Under the pieces are notes generated by a model, which searched no databases, had not been told where the DNA came from, and saw nothing but the letters and a program-made list of their open reading frames with translations. Source: Megaustenia siamemsis (taxonomy: Eukaryota > Mollusca > Gastropoda > Stylommatophora > Ariophantidae). From it: 64,000 bases of DNA. Both the position numbers and the translations under genes were made by a program. Positions 1 through 10,999 of the stretch are shown one piece after another; within the stretch, counting starts at the first letter, position 1, and each line of letters opens with the position of its first letter. The stretch spans positions 60,717,126-60,781,125 of the forward strand of contig JAVIAB010000092.1 in assembly GCA_032433765.1 (NCBI GenBank), in the 5' to 3' direction.

Positions 1-329
1 AAAATGAATAATCTAGGTACAGTTAAGTCGGTTAGTTAAAGAATAAAACAAAGCGATATTGGTCCAGACAGCAGCCAGAAAATGCGGACAGGATTTTTGG
101 TTTGACATAGGAGTTATATCCTTCTTGTGGGGATGAATGCAGGCCCAGACTGTTCTATCCACCCCGTCGGAGCGTTCACCCATATCTCTTTCTTTTCCCG
201 ATGACAACTGCTGGACAACAGTGTTTTATATTCTGGGGTCTCCTACCCAGTGGATAGCTGACTCCTCGAGCTTGTTACTCCAATGGCATCCCTGGTATTT
301 GGACATTTGGAGCATTTTCTGATAGTGTA

Positions 330-760
330 ATAGTCCTAATTTATATACGTCACCCCGTCCTGGTAGGTGAAGTCTTCTATCTAGTCTTCAGTTGGTGGGA
401 TCAAATGTGAAGTCCCGCCGCCTTGATGAAATTCACTGTTCTTTCCAGGTCGTGGCGAATGCCCCATTGTTTCTGGCTCATTTCAGCACCCTCTGATCAG
501 ACATGGCGCTATAGTTCCTTGTGGGCTGGCCACATATGGAGGATAAGCTCTGGATCCTGGTTACCAGTTTCACGTGAAAATGTTTGTATGTGGACACTTT
601 GAAGCGATAGAGATGACCCAGGAGTCTGCAGTGGCCGGTCTCAGAACATGGTTTACTGGAATCTTTGCAACTGGTTTATGGAGTCATCACAAGCGCTAAT
701 TTTTAGTTTTTCCCACTGCAAGTGGCATTAGTCAGGTATGATGGATCTGGTCTCTCTGTA
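330..760 (-). pseudogene. Relic of a non-LTR retrotransposon C-terminus
   Basis: Minus-strand translation gives LRTGHCRLLGHLYR, matching the RTGHNRLNxHLxR block downstream of the RNase H domain in several non-LTR LINE families, followed by stops and degraded sequence. No complete frame survives. Confidence 0.45.
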
Positions 761-999
761 GATAATATGGTGGAAGAACTGTTACATTTGTTGTGTTTTT
801 AGATAGTGCATCAGCCTTTTTTCCTTAGTTTCCCCAGATGGATGGCAATCACTGGATTATGGTTGTTGCCTTCTTGGCCAGTTTTGTTTATTTCTTTCTT
901 ATGTTTTGAAGTGTCATTTCCCATTTAGTGTTGTGTATTATAACTAGACGTGAATTGCAGTCTGTAAAAAAAAATAATATCACAGCTCGTCTGTGATAC

Positions 1000-2080
1000 C
1001 TTGCACGCTCCTTTGTCTATGTCTTACTCTCACTCGTTTACCTGAAATTATGCCCATCATAATTATTTTCTGTAAGCAATTATTTAACTCAACAGGACCA
1101 AAATATAATCGTTAGCTTCTAAATAACCAATAAAATAAGACATTTTACACAGTAAAATGTTTAAAATTTCGACAACATTCATCTTACAACTAACTGAAAT
1201 ATACAAAAACCGACAATATATAACTTGAATTTGGGTATTTTTCTTTGTCCTCTCGGTCAAATCATTATCCATTCAACTGGTTATTTCCTTCATATTTTAG
1301 TGGATATGGCATCTTTAGAGTTGGAGAATATAGTTGGCATACTGTGGTCAAGGGAAGTGTTAATATCATATTTAAAAAGACAAATTTTCTCTAAGGCAAA
1401 GAAACAAATTTGTCAACTATACCATGATTCGAAACTACATCGATCTGATTTGTAGAACGGTTTTAATGTATTCAGCAACTGTTTCAGTGTGAACACAAAG
1501 TGTAAGCAGTTGATTTTGATGTTTTTCTTACAAATTATAAGAATTAGAATTCGTATTTTATATATAATCAATAAATAAAATTTATAAGCATAAGAATTGC
1601 TTGTGAAATAGAATGCGTTTTATTTATTTGTTGTATTTGTCTCTGATGTTGATGTGAGTTGTTGATTGGATTGATGTTAACTGTAAAATAAAATAAAATG
1701 AGTGCTGTAACGCAAGTTTCACATGAGTGCTGTAACGCAAGTCTCCCGTGGAAAGGCTCTATGTCGAGGAGCACGGGCTCGATACTAATTCGGGCGGTCT
1801 ATTGTTCTTTGTGTTTTCTATTGATTATTTGTAGATTTTTCCTAGTTTTGTCGATCCGTGTTTTCGAGTTTTAACAATTATGGCTCTGAGCATAATAAAG
1901 TTGTAGAGTAGTGGAGTATTACTCTCACCACATTATACATCTTCAGTGGTGAGGGGGTCAGTGTCATTCCTTGCTGGTTGTTGCTGGTAATATATAGTTA
2001 TCAAGTCACGAGTTAGGTACCACTTCTTACCTTAGTTTGGTCAACTGGAGAGTGCCAGTCTACAAAAAAACCCTTGATCA
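1000..2080. other. No recognisable gene
   Basis: AT-rich intergenic DNA. The only visible structure is a short direct duplication of a 25-base sequence, GAGTGCTGTAACGCAAGT plus flank, near 1700-1745. Confidence 0.4.
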
Positions 2081-2099
2081 CATTATCGTCAAGCCAGAG

Positions 2100-2800
2100 T
2101 GCCAGAAAGAATGCTGTCAAAGTATTTAATGGTAATATTTGCTATTTGAAAAGTCAACCTCAATATCATCATCAACAACAAAAAGCTTGAAATTGTGACA
2201 AACTATGAATATCTTTATCTGGGATCTGTAGTAACTAACAGTTGAGACTGCCAGAAAGAGACAGAAAGATTAACAATAGCAACACAAAAGTTAAACGCCA
2301 TGAAGAACATGTGGTCTATACAACAGGACAGTAAGATTAAAATTACTGAGAGTGTATGTAGCCAAATAGCAACAAACGGTTTTGAATTATAGACATTCTC
2401 GCAAACAGCAAGGAAGAAAATTGATTCATTTGAAACAAAAAGCTACCAAAAAATTCTTAATATAACTTAGAAAATGAAAAGCGAGCAGCGCGGATATATT
2501 ACTAATACTTCAACATAAACAAAAAACTGGGCTTATAAAAACTATTCACCACAAGAAATTAAAATGTAAGGGCAACGTGAATAGATAAAGCGGGCTGGAG
2601 AAAACAATAAAGGAAAGCATGGCTCCTTGACGACGCATCACGGGCAGACCAAGAAAAATGTGGTTTCAAGGCACCAAGAAAACCTTGAAAATGACAACTG
2701 AATAAGTGGGAGATCTGGCTGGAGATAAGAGATTCTTTCAGACGGGATGTGGTGAATGCAACGTTCTGTAAAGGACATGTGACCTGGTGATGATTATATG
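2100..2800 (+). pseudogene. RTE-type LINE relic, family E (RT thumb to 3' end)
   Basis: Broken plus-strand frames give VTNYEYLYLGSVVTN and KLNAMKNMW, the RTE block between the YADD motif and the C-terminus, with in-frame stops. Its end (GACAACTGAATAAGTGGGAG to GATTCTTTCAGA) matches 51375-51560, so two copies of this family are present. Confidence 0.6.
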
Positions 2801-2835
2801 CTATTTGTGTACACACGCACGCATATATATATATA

Positions 2836-4125
2836 CAGTAAAGTCTCGATTATCCGGAATGCTCGGGGAAGAACCCATTCTGGATAATTGAATTTTTCTG
2901 GATAATCGAGAGTAAGAAAACCAAACTCAAAATTTATGAAAAAACATGATTGAAAAATTGCAATGCTCAGAAATATTTAAATTCGTGTGACATTCACTAG
3001 CTTTCTCTATCAACATGGGTCCTGATATTGGCATTCCTTTTCTTCTTCTTTCTAAAAACCACACATAAAGGACGTCGTCGAGTTTTTCAAATTTTGGCCG
3101 TTTCATACTTCGTCTCTGGTGTATATTGTTGCTGCTTTCAGACTCAGACGCAAACTTAAACAACTCATCTTTTTGATTTCGTATGTCATATAATGTTGAA
3201 GAGGCTATGCCAAATTCAGTCATCAAAACGTTGCGATTAACGCCTTTTTCAAGTCTACTAGCGATTTCAATCTTCTGGTTCAGTGTCAATACAGTTCGCT
3301 TGCGTTTACCTTTGCGGGAAATTGAGGTGTGGTTTGCACTCGCAGAGGCCATTATTTAACACAAAAATGTATTCCGTTAAAAAGTATGCACACATGCGTT
3401 TATAGCATATCATGTATAATTTATACTGATGGAACGAATTTCAGCTTGCACAAATGTCTGAGACAAACTAACGTCAAACTCTGTATCTTACTCTTTTTGA
3501 ATTTCCAGTCGGTAATTTTTGAACCCCTCCCCCTTTCTTCTCACCATCTCTATGTCACTGCACGCCGGCTGCTCAACCTTTGATTTATAATCATCAAAGT
3601 TATGGGCTCTTCAATTTTCACAAACAATACGTCTGCTTCTAATGTTCGGTCAGACTGTCAAACGCCATATTTTTGACAAATTCATGACCAACTTTAGATC
3701 TAAAGCAGGCTATGAGAAAATTAAGCAAATTTGTAAAATCATGTAGATAAGTGTTTTTGGCACGACTAAGATTTCCCGACAAAAACATTTAGTCGGGGGA
3801 AAAAGTGAAGATATAGACTGTTTGTCGCTTTTACTTGGAATATTTGGAGACACAATGTCTGGATTGAATAAAATATGTTCGCTCCTATTTGAAGTATATT
3901 ACTGTAAATACACTATTGTAAACGCAATATTGTGTAATGATAGAGCCTGTAGAAGTAAGCGCAGCGCACAAACCGTGTTGTAGCGTTTTCGATTTCCGGA
4001 TAAAGGCATTTAATTTAACTGAACAAAACATGATTCAAGCTTTCTCCCTATAATAATTAAAAAAAAAAAAAAGTCCGTTAAATTGAGAATTCCGGATTAT
4101 TGAGTACCGCATAATCGAGACTTTA

Positions 4126-4128
<3 letters not shown>
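2836..4128 (-). mobile_element. Internally deleted Tigger/pogo DNA transposon
   Basis: Inverted ends CAGTAAAGTCTCGATTATCC (left) and the reverse complement of CATAATCGAGACTTTACTG (right) are flanked by TA and resemble Tigger termini. The element sits inside a (TA)n microsatellite, the expected TA target. The minus-strand frame 2927-3352 is the N-terminal transposase part (see next entry). The catalytic DDE domain is absent, so the copy is non-autonomous. The remainder (3600-4080) has no frame. Confidence 0.88.
2927..3352 (-). CDS. Tigger transposase N-terminal DNA-binding fragment
   Basis: 141 codons from ATG. Residues about 18-65 (RTVLTLNQKIEIASRLEKG ... SSTLYDIRNQKDEL) form the CENP-B/pogo-type N-terminal helix-turn-helix. 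Residues about 92-113 (VLYVWFLERRRKGMPISG) begin the second Tc5-type HTH. The frame runs out in unrelated sequence after about residue 120, where the catalytic domain should start. A protein with only the DNA-binding part could in principle bind element ends, but there is no evidence that it is expressed. Confidence 0.8.
   Translation of the reverse strand: MASASANHTSISRKGKRKRTVLTLNQKIEIASRLEKGVNRNVLMTEFGIASSTLYDIRNQKDELFKFASESESSNNIHQRRSMKRPKFEKLDDVLYVWFLERRRKGMPISGPMLIEKASECHTNLNISEHCNFSIMFFHKF

Positions 4129-4130
<2 letters not shown>

Positions 4131-4190
<60 letters not shown>
4131..4190. repeat. (TA)n microsatellite
   Basis: About 30 TA units directly abutting the right end of the Tigger element; a second run (4995-5047) lies in the presumed 3' UTR of the channel gene. 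Confidence 0.95.
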
Positions 4191-4193
<3 letters not shown>

Positions 4194-4977
4194 CGTACTA
4201 TATTTCTTTTACACATCAATTTTGAGAATGTCGTTTTAGCTAAAAACTAAAACCCTTTGGAACTGGCCTTAGTAGGCCTATAATTATGTTCTATTTTCTT
4301 TTACTTCAAGAAATTATGATAAATATTCTTCACTTAATTGTTTACTAAAATGTAAAAGCAACCTTAGAGCATACGTTATCCAAACAGTGTAAAGTATTTT
4401 TAAGCAGCATAATTCTGACTAGGAGCATGGGCCTTCCTACACTATTGTTAACTACAACACAACTCTGTGAACCAGCTACTCATTTTTTTGTTACTGCTGG
4501 CTTCTGTGGCTTGTTCTTAGAAGACAACAAACAAACTCTTTGTTTCTAGGGGCCATGTTGCTAACTAGATTGATGAAACTATTAATTTACTAGCAAAAAA
4601 TATATATACAGCAAGAGATGATTAAACTTTGTACAATATATGAAGTGTAAAAAAAAATTGCAACATGGAAAATTGGGATACAGAACACTGGGATAAATAG
4701 AAAAATTATTCATCGTCTAACTTAGTACACAATTTTAGAAAATAGCAAAATTCAAAATTTGAACATGCAGTAACAGATTAAAGATCCGCCTTTTAAATAC
4801 CCTCAGAATGAGAGTCCCCTCCCCCCTGAGTGAACCGTGGAATTTGTAAACATTTGATGAACATATGCTTTAGACGTGGCCAGACCACAGAAATAGACAT
4901 ACGGCTACCACGGATCCATTCAAGAACAAATTAGGTATCGATATCAATTCTTTGAGCTCATCACTGCTTCCTTGGAA

Positions 4978-4983
4978 TTTATT
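4978..4983 (-). promoter_or_regulatory. Candidate poly(A) signal AATAAA of the channel gene
   Basis: AATAAA reads on the minus strand about 190 bases past the TGA. A (TA)n run (4995-5047) lies between stop and signal. Position is reasonable, but AATAAA is common in AT-rich DNA. Confidence 0.35.
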
Positions 4984-4997
4984 TGTATTGATTTTTT

Positions 4998-5052
<55 letters not shown>

Positions 5053-5173
5053 TGTTAGTGATACAGTATGGCTGACACTAGAGCAAATAAGATAAGTAAA
5101 GTTATTTCAAATATACTACTAGACATAGGCAACCAGAACTTGGAATGATAAAAGTTGCTGCTCCCGGAGCAGA

Positions 5174-5311
5174 TCAGATTCCCGTTGATCCTGGCGATGA
5201 TGCTGTCACATCAGGAGGTGTGTACTTTGCTGGCAGTGAAGTGATTTCTTGAAACAGCTCCTCTAGATTTGCTGATTCTATGTATGAGATCGGTGTCAAG
5301 TCAATCTGAGC
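5174..5311 (-). CDS. DEG/ENaC channel terminal exon (cytoplasmic C-terminus, stop TGA)
   Basis: The acceptor CTCTTTTCTTCAG opens a phase-0 frame of 45 codons ending in TGA (5174-5176). The residues are acidic and Ser/Thr/Pro-rich (ESANLEELFQEI, KYTPPDVTASSPG), plausible for a cytoplasmic tail, and the exon fits the phase of the TM2 exon. It contains SLPAKY and TPPDV; a PY-type (PPxY) ubiquitin-ligase motif like that of vertebrate ENaC is not present. Confidence 0.8.
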   Translation of the reverse strand, partial: AQIDLTPISYIESANLEELFQEITSLPAKYTPPDVTASSPGSTGI

Positions 5312-5334
5312 CTGAAGAAAAGAGTGAATGTGGC

Positions 5335-5810
5335 CATGAGCATTTTATTATCCCACACAACATTTTATTATCCCACACAACATTTTATTATCTCGCACAA
5401 CGTTTTATTATCCAACACACCGTTTTATGATCCCACACAACCTTTTATTATACCACACATCATTCTATTATCCCACACATCATTTTATTATACCTCACAT
5501 TTTATTATCCCACAAACCATTTTTATTACCCCACAAACACACTTTTATTATCCCACACAACATTTTATTATCCCACCCAACATTTTACTATCCCACACAA
5601 CATTTTATTATCCCACACAACATTTTATTATCCAACACAACATTTTATTATCCCACACAACATTTTATGATCTCACACAACATTTTATTATCCCACACAA
5701 CATTTTATTATCCCACACAACATTTTATTATCCCACACAACATTTTATTATCCAACACAACATTTTATTATCTCACACAACGTTTTATTATCCTTCACAG
5801 CACTTTTTTT
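5335..5810. repeat. 20-bp tandem array CATTTTATTATCCCACACAA
   Basis: About 23 imperfect units in the intron just upstream of the terminal channel exon. The frames it opens are by-products of the repeat. Confidence 0.95.
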
Positions 5811-6114
5811 TAACATGAATAAAAATAGCCCTCCACCCACACATACACACTCACAAAACGCAAAACGTTTATGTTAAGGAGCATTTCGTGTGTTGTTCAA
5901 CATACATGTTGTTCAAGACAGTGGGGTTACATGGGCTGTCAGCACCTTGGGTTGGCAAGGCAAATCATCAGTGTGTGGGTTGCTATCTCCAGAATTAAGA
6001 CAAGCAATTCTCCCTCAATCCTGATTTTTAAAAGTTATTGTTATTTATACACTCAGGGCAACCATCCCACTTGTCCCTTCCCCACTGACAGCACGCCACT
6101 GGGGCATCATACTT

Positions 6115-6425
6115 TTCTCCTTCTTCTTCTACCTTTCAGCTCCCTCTGAAGCATAGGTCTTCAATAAACACTTTCCACGTCGTTCTGTTTCTTGCCATTC
6201 TTTTAAGATCATTCCATGTCTTCCCCATCATCTTCATCTATGCATCTATCTGTCTTTTCCAAGAATTCCTTAGTCTTCCTCTTTGTCATTTTCCCTGGCG
6301 ATTCCAAAAAGGGCCTGTTGTGTAATACTCTCAGTTGGCTTACGTTGTGTGTGTCCTATCCAGCGCCACCGTCCTCCCTGTATCTCTTTATCCACTGGTA
6401 TTTGATATCTGTCATGATACTTACC
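6115..6425 (-). pseudogene. RTE-type LINE 3' fragment, family C
   Basis: The minus-strand reading resembles RWRWIGHTQRKPTESIT, then GKDR, WGRH and LLKTYASEGAER, the C-terminal region shared with 23020-23190, 33991-34446, 48790-48979 and 49065-49245. It ends in a (GAA)n-like tail (TTCTTCTTCT on the plus strand). It has several stops and frameshifts. Confidence 0.65.
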
Positions 6426-6724
6426 TAACGTAAAATAGTATTAATTGTAACATAGTAATATTTTTCATTCATTTGACATTATCCACCTTTAATTTGTACA
6501 TATTCTTTTAAATATTTTATTGTGACCACCTTATTGACTGCTGCACTAAGCGGAACATCACTCTACTCTTCCTGTAGTATAGTTAATTACCATATGTTAG
6601 ATTGTACATTCGTTCTTATCTATCTTGTATAGAAATGCTGAGTAATATTGTGGCTATTTATCTATCCTGGGCCATTGTATAATAGATAGCGGCAAATACT
6701 AGCTCAGGGTGTACAACCAGCCAG

Positions 6725-7065
6725 GCAATTAGGGGGCCTCGGAAGCCTAGTTGGGAAAACCACCCGACTGGACTACCGACGTACCGGACAACTCGTGTTC
6801 GATTCCCACTGGGAGCAGTGTGAATTGTACTTGTGGTTGGAAAAAAAAAATACCCCCACGGTCGACTCAGCCGTTGGCAGAAATGGGTACCAGGGTATTA
6901 CCCTGGGAAGGTGAGGAATGTCGTCTTGCATCTGAGTTTCGATGCTTGAAGCGACGCTATGCAGAAATTTCCAAATATTTCTGGATAGGCGGCCGAGCAC
7001 ATATGGGTGTAAAGTCGCGTGATAAGACGCCGGTTCAAGTCTCGTACTTTCCCTTACCTTAAGAT
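6725..7065 (+). mobile_element. tRNA-derived SINE-like element
   Basis: GCCTAGTTGGG resembles an A box and GTTCGATTCCC at about 6808 fits a B box (GWTCRANNC). A second B-box-like GGTTCAAGTC lies near the 3' end (about 7032). Between them is about 200 bases of unrelated body with an A-run. No second copy was seen in this window, so family status is uncertain. Confidence 0.45.
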
Positions 7066-7615
7066 ACTAGCTCGTGTTAGTGTAAGAATACTATTACACA
7101 AACTAATCATTTGATTCTTTTGGTCAGTCTTAGAGCTCTGGATTGGTGGCTGTTGTAAGTACATATTGGTAACTGGTTAATCTCCACTCTCACGAGGAAC
7201 AAATTGTTTCACTCTGATTTTTATAATGTGTTTGCTGCAGAGTTTATTTTCAACATTTTTTTTTTGGCGATGCATTAATTTCACCTTCAACTTTTTTTTT
7301 ATTCAGGTAAAATACCACAACTATAATATAATCTCATAAGCTGGAATCGTTCTTTCTTGTGACTTAGAGAAGGAAAAACGTTTGGCTGGTTTGAATGTTC
7401 ATCTGACGACAGTTGGTTTGCTAATGGCCAATGTTTTGGTCAAACGACAACTAACATTTTGCTTAAATGTTTCCATGAAATTTTCCATTCTCTGTGAACA
7501 TGTTTCTGGGCCATAAAGAAAAACAAGAAACCTCCTACAATTTAGAAAACAAAGTATATGTGAGAAACAAAACAAATAAAAAACTAGAAAATAATACAAA
7601 TGAAGCTGAACTTAC

Positions 7616-7759
7616 AGGGTTGGTTTTTTTGCATGAACGTTTGTGCCACAATGATCTTCCAATACCAAACAGGAAGCTGCAGATTTCTCCAAGTGTAATA
7701 GCTGATAGGCCTAGCCATAATCCTAACTGGCCACCAAAATCACTGATCAGGTTCATGCT
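7616..7759 (-). CDS. DEG/ENaC channel exon (TM2 and selectivity filter)
   Basis: It reads LISDFGGQLGLWLGLSAITL followed by GEICSFLFGIG and a basic cytoplasmic start (WHKRSCKK). GGQLGLWLG followed by G-L-S is the TM2 and G-x-S selectivity-filter block of Na+-selective DEG/ENaC channels. The acceptor is AATTTCAG and the donor CCT|GTAAGT. It is 48 codons in phase 0 at both ends. Confidence 0.95.
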
Positions 7760-7999
7760 CTGAAATTGAGTACATTAACAATATGGCATTTACTGTTGCA
7801 GTTAGGCAAAACGTCGTCTTCATTAGTATCTATCCGGCGAAGTTTTGCTCAGCATCTTCTCTCATGGATAATCGTGTCAATATTGGTATGGTAGATCCGG
7901 CTGCAGAGTGAACAAAAATACTTTTATGTGCAGGGATCGTGTCTTTTTCTCGTCTAACTTTAACTTGATTGCCTGCCCAAATGCTATCATGCAGCGTTT

Positions 8000-8115
8000 T
8001 CTCTCTCTCTCTCTCTGCGGTCAGGACTCAATTAGAGTAGGATTCCAGACTCTCACATGAAGACAGCTGTCTGTTTAAGTGAATTGATCGACCCCACAGA
8101 CAGAACATCATAATT
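8000..8115 (+). repeat. (CT)n-linked dispersed repeat, copy 1
   Basis: A CT run is followed by about 90 bases containing CAGACTCTCACATGAAG. The same unit, with the same CT/AG run attached, lies inverted at 58965-59110. Both keep the microsatellite at the same end, so the run is probably part of a mobile unit. Confidence 0.7.
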
Positions 8116-8363
8116 AGAGTCTGCTAGATCTACTCTGATTGAATACCTGTTAAAACGTTGCACTGTGTTCTGCGCCAGTGGCCCAGTGCATCGATTTCAG
8201 CCAGCATTTTATTCAGGTTTGCTTTCCTTAGCCTTTGATTGTCCCCAATCTTCCTGCAAGGCAGCAGATTGTCTTTTCTGTAGGGGGATTCTGCCCTTAG
8301 ATGGTCGGCCCTCCCAGGTTCACGAGCACCATCTGCCCGAGTCACTAGAGGTGACTAACACAG

Positions 8364-9085
8364 ACATGCACGCACAAAGATATGAGATGTGACTAACACT
8401 AACATGCACACAACGATATGAGGCATGACTAACACTGACACATATCAAAATATGAAATATGACTAACACAGACACATACACACACTAAGATATGAGATGT
8501 GACTAATACAGACACACTCTAAAATAGGAGATATGACTAACACAGACACACACACCAAGATATGAGATATGACTAACATAGACACGCACACAAAGATATG
8601 TTAGATATGACTAACACAGACATGCACGCACAAAGATATGAGATGTGACTAACACTGACATGTACACAACGATATGAGGCATGACTAACACTGACACATA
8701 TCAAAATATGAAATATGACTAACACAGACACACGCACACACACTAAGATATGAGATGTGGCTAACACAGACACACTCTAAAATATGAGATATGACTAACA
8801 CACCAATATGAGATATGACTAAACACAAACACACAAAGATATGAGACATAACTAACATAAACATGAACTCACAAAGATAGGAGATGTGACAACATAGACA
8901 TACACACAAATATATGAGACATGACTAACATAGACATGCACACAAAGATATGAGATATGACTAACATAAACATGCACATAAAGATATGAGATATGACTAA
9001 CACAGACATGCACGCACAAAGATATGACACATGACTAACAGAGATACACATTAAGATATGAGATCTGACTAAACACTGACACACA
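8364..9085. repeat. Minisatellite of GATATGAGAT-GACTAACACAGACA units with higher-order duplication
   Basis: Units of about 30-40 bp built from GATATGA, GACTAACA and (AC)n vary in length. A block of about 250 bp beginning AGACATGCACGCACAAAG at 8364 recurs at 8618 with the same order of variant units, a higher-order duplication. Confidence 0.85.
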
Positions 9086-9166
9086 CAACATATTGTACGA
9101 TTTTCTTGTATTAATGGGATGAGATGATGAAGTTCTGGTTAGCATTTATTAAAATAAAGCACTGCT

Positions 9167-9216
<50 letters not shown>

Positions 9217-9305
9217 GATTAATTTATTGTTGAAATATAGAGTTCATGACGTACAGCGCATGCATAAAGTATGAACGACAGATTTGAAGCAGATACAAGA
9301 ATTAC

Positions 9306-9384
9306 CTCATACGCTTTCTGTTGCTCCACTTGTTCATAAATAAGATCTTGAAAATAGATTTGTAATTTGGTGAACTCCATGTTA
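9306..9384 (-). CDS. DEG/ENaC channel exon (pre-TM2 palm strand IYFQDLIYE)
   Basis: It encodes NMEFTKLQIYFQDLIYEQV and then EQQKAYE, matching the family strand (hydrophobic-x-IYF-x-x-L-x-YE...Q...AYE) that leads into TM2. The acceptor is CACATTGCAG and the donor GAG|GTAATT. One base in, phase 0 out. The hAT-derived element at 9626 begins about 240 bases upstream, inside the preceding intron. Confidence 0.92.
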
Positions 9385-9871
9385 CTGCAATGTGACAATA
9401 GTTAACTTTGCTCAATACGAACGTTTTTACATTTTTACATACATACATATCATACATAGAGGTGGAAATATGTGTTAAAATGACATAGTGTTACATAATC
9501 TGAAAACGTACACAACTTTTGTGTTCATTTCCTTTGCATCCGAGTTTAGGGCTGTCGTTTTTTACTTGTATCTATTCTTTTTGTATTTTCACTTCTCACA
9601 TACCGATAACTTTATCAGTAGCTGGCATAGGCGGATCTAGCCTTAAAATTTTGGGGGGGCACTGCTATAGGCCTACTGTTTTGTTTCAGGTTTGCATAGA
9701 CATCTTCGCGCTATCAGCAATAAGGGTGTGAGTCACTTGTGTATAATCGTCATTAGACCTTTGACGCAATTTGACTTTTCTAATAATAACGGGAATAAGT
9801 ATACAGCATAAAATATGCATTTTATAAAAATTAAAACGGCACAAAAAAAAAAGAAAATCTGTACTCACCAA

Positions 9872-10076
9872 TTACATCAGTTTAATTCGTCTAGGCTTTT
9901 CTGCAAATTTCTGCATAACTTCTTCACTCGTGATGGTGTTTTTAAGCAATGTTTTTACTATGTGAAGCACCGCCAAATTACGAAGTCTATCTTGTGTCAT
10001 TGATGACCTCAGCCAAGTCTTAATCCTGCTCATCGCAGAAAAACTTCTTTCACATGCTGATGAGCTTAAGGCGGGT
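9872..10076 (-). pseudogene. hAT transposase C-terminal dimerisation domain remnant
   Basis: The frame reads LSSSACERSFSAMSRIKTWL, then RLRNLAVLHI and TSEEVM to a TAA at 9872-9874. The SSA-x-ERSFS block is the core of the hAT C-terminal dimerisation domain. It is in a different frame from the N-terminal remnant. Confidence 0.85.
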
Positions 10077-10141
10077 AAGATCTTAAGACTGGCCTTACTG
10101 GTCCAGAATTTAAATCGCCCAAGTCCATCTCACACTGACTA

Positions 10142-10489
10142 TTAATATCCCATACTGGGTCCTGCCACTGGTCCATAATTTAAATTGCCCAAGTCCGTCT
10201 CACACTGATTATTAATATCACTATTGAGTGGACCAGCTTCACTTTTTATAAATGTAATTGTACGAGTATTAGGCAGACTAGCGTTGGAAACGAGATCACT
10301 TTCAGAAACTGGCTCACTGTTAACTGTATTAGTAGTTGTTGATGTAATAGTAATTTTTTTATCCTTCGTTTCACTAGGACTAATATCGACCCTAGATGTA
10401 GGTGTAAAATCAGGAAGCATAAAAGCAGATCGAGTTTCAGTTTCGTGTGATTTTGAAACTTTTTGAAAGAAATTTGTAATTCGTTTCAT
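10142..10489 (-). CDS. hAT transposase N-terminal remnant
   Basis: 115 codons from ATG. It starts MKRITNFFQK, the basic/aromatic start common in ZMYM/BED-less hAT proteins, followed by a Ser/Thr-rich linker without a visible zinc finger. The frame ends shortly before the internal deletion. It is probably not functional. Confidence 0.6.
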   Translation of the reverse strand: MKRITNFFQKVSKSHETETRSAFMLPDFTPTSRVDISPSETKDKKITITSTTTNTVNSEPVSESDLVSNASLPNTRTITFIKSEAGPLNSDINNQCETDLGNLNYGPVAGPSMGY

Positions 10490-10999
10490 TTTTAAAATAT
10501 ATTAAAAACCTTTAGACATTAATAACAACTAAAATAAAACAGGTAGTCCGCAACTAAATGAAGTCCTTTTTACAGCATATATAACAAATATATGTACACC
10601 GGCAAACAACTCATTAAACATATCTACTCCCTTGTCCCTTGTGCTGTCATAAAATCAAATCAGCACGGCAATTTTGGCACCGCCAGAGCGATAAATAATT
10701 AACATTTTCTTCACAGAAGAACAATCGTACACAAAAAATATCGTATTTTTTTAGTTGTTTTTCCGTGGACATGATTTCAATATCAAAAGATTGAATAAAT
10801 AGACCTATATATTTGTGAATTTTTTTTTTTTTATATTACCTCTTTTCTTCTTTAAAAATAATAATAATAAGTAAACAAACGTTGCTCTCACTTTATTAAT
10901 GAATGTACTAAGAAGTACGTTTTTTTTTTTTGGGGGGGGGGGGCAATGCCCCCCCATGACCCCCCCTAGATCCGCCCATGGTAGCTGGTACGTCTTGCA

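Larger units (their letters stand above)
9626..10980 (-). mobile_element. Internally deleted hAT transposon with 8-bp TSD
   Basis: Ends CATAGGCGGATCTAG and (inverted) CATGGGCGGATCTAG are flanked by the perfect 8-bp duplication GTAGCTGG at 9618-9625 and 10981-10988, the hAT hallmark. Both ends run into G-rich tracts. Inside, the minus strand encodes an N-terminal fragment (10142-10489) and a C-terminal dimerisation domain (about 9872-10076); the catalytic middle is gone. Confidence 0.92.

Noticed and set aside
5324..5818. 164-codon frame of HFIIPHNILLS-type repeats
   Set aside because: Product of the 20-bp array; two overlapping frames show the same content.
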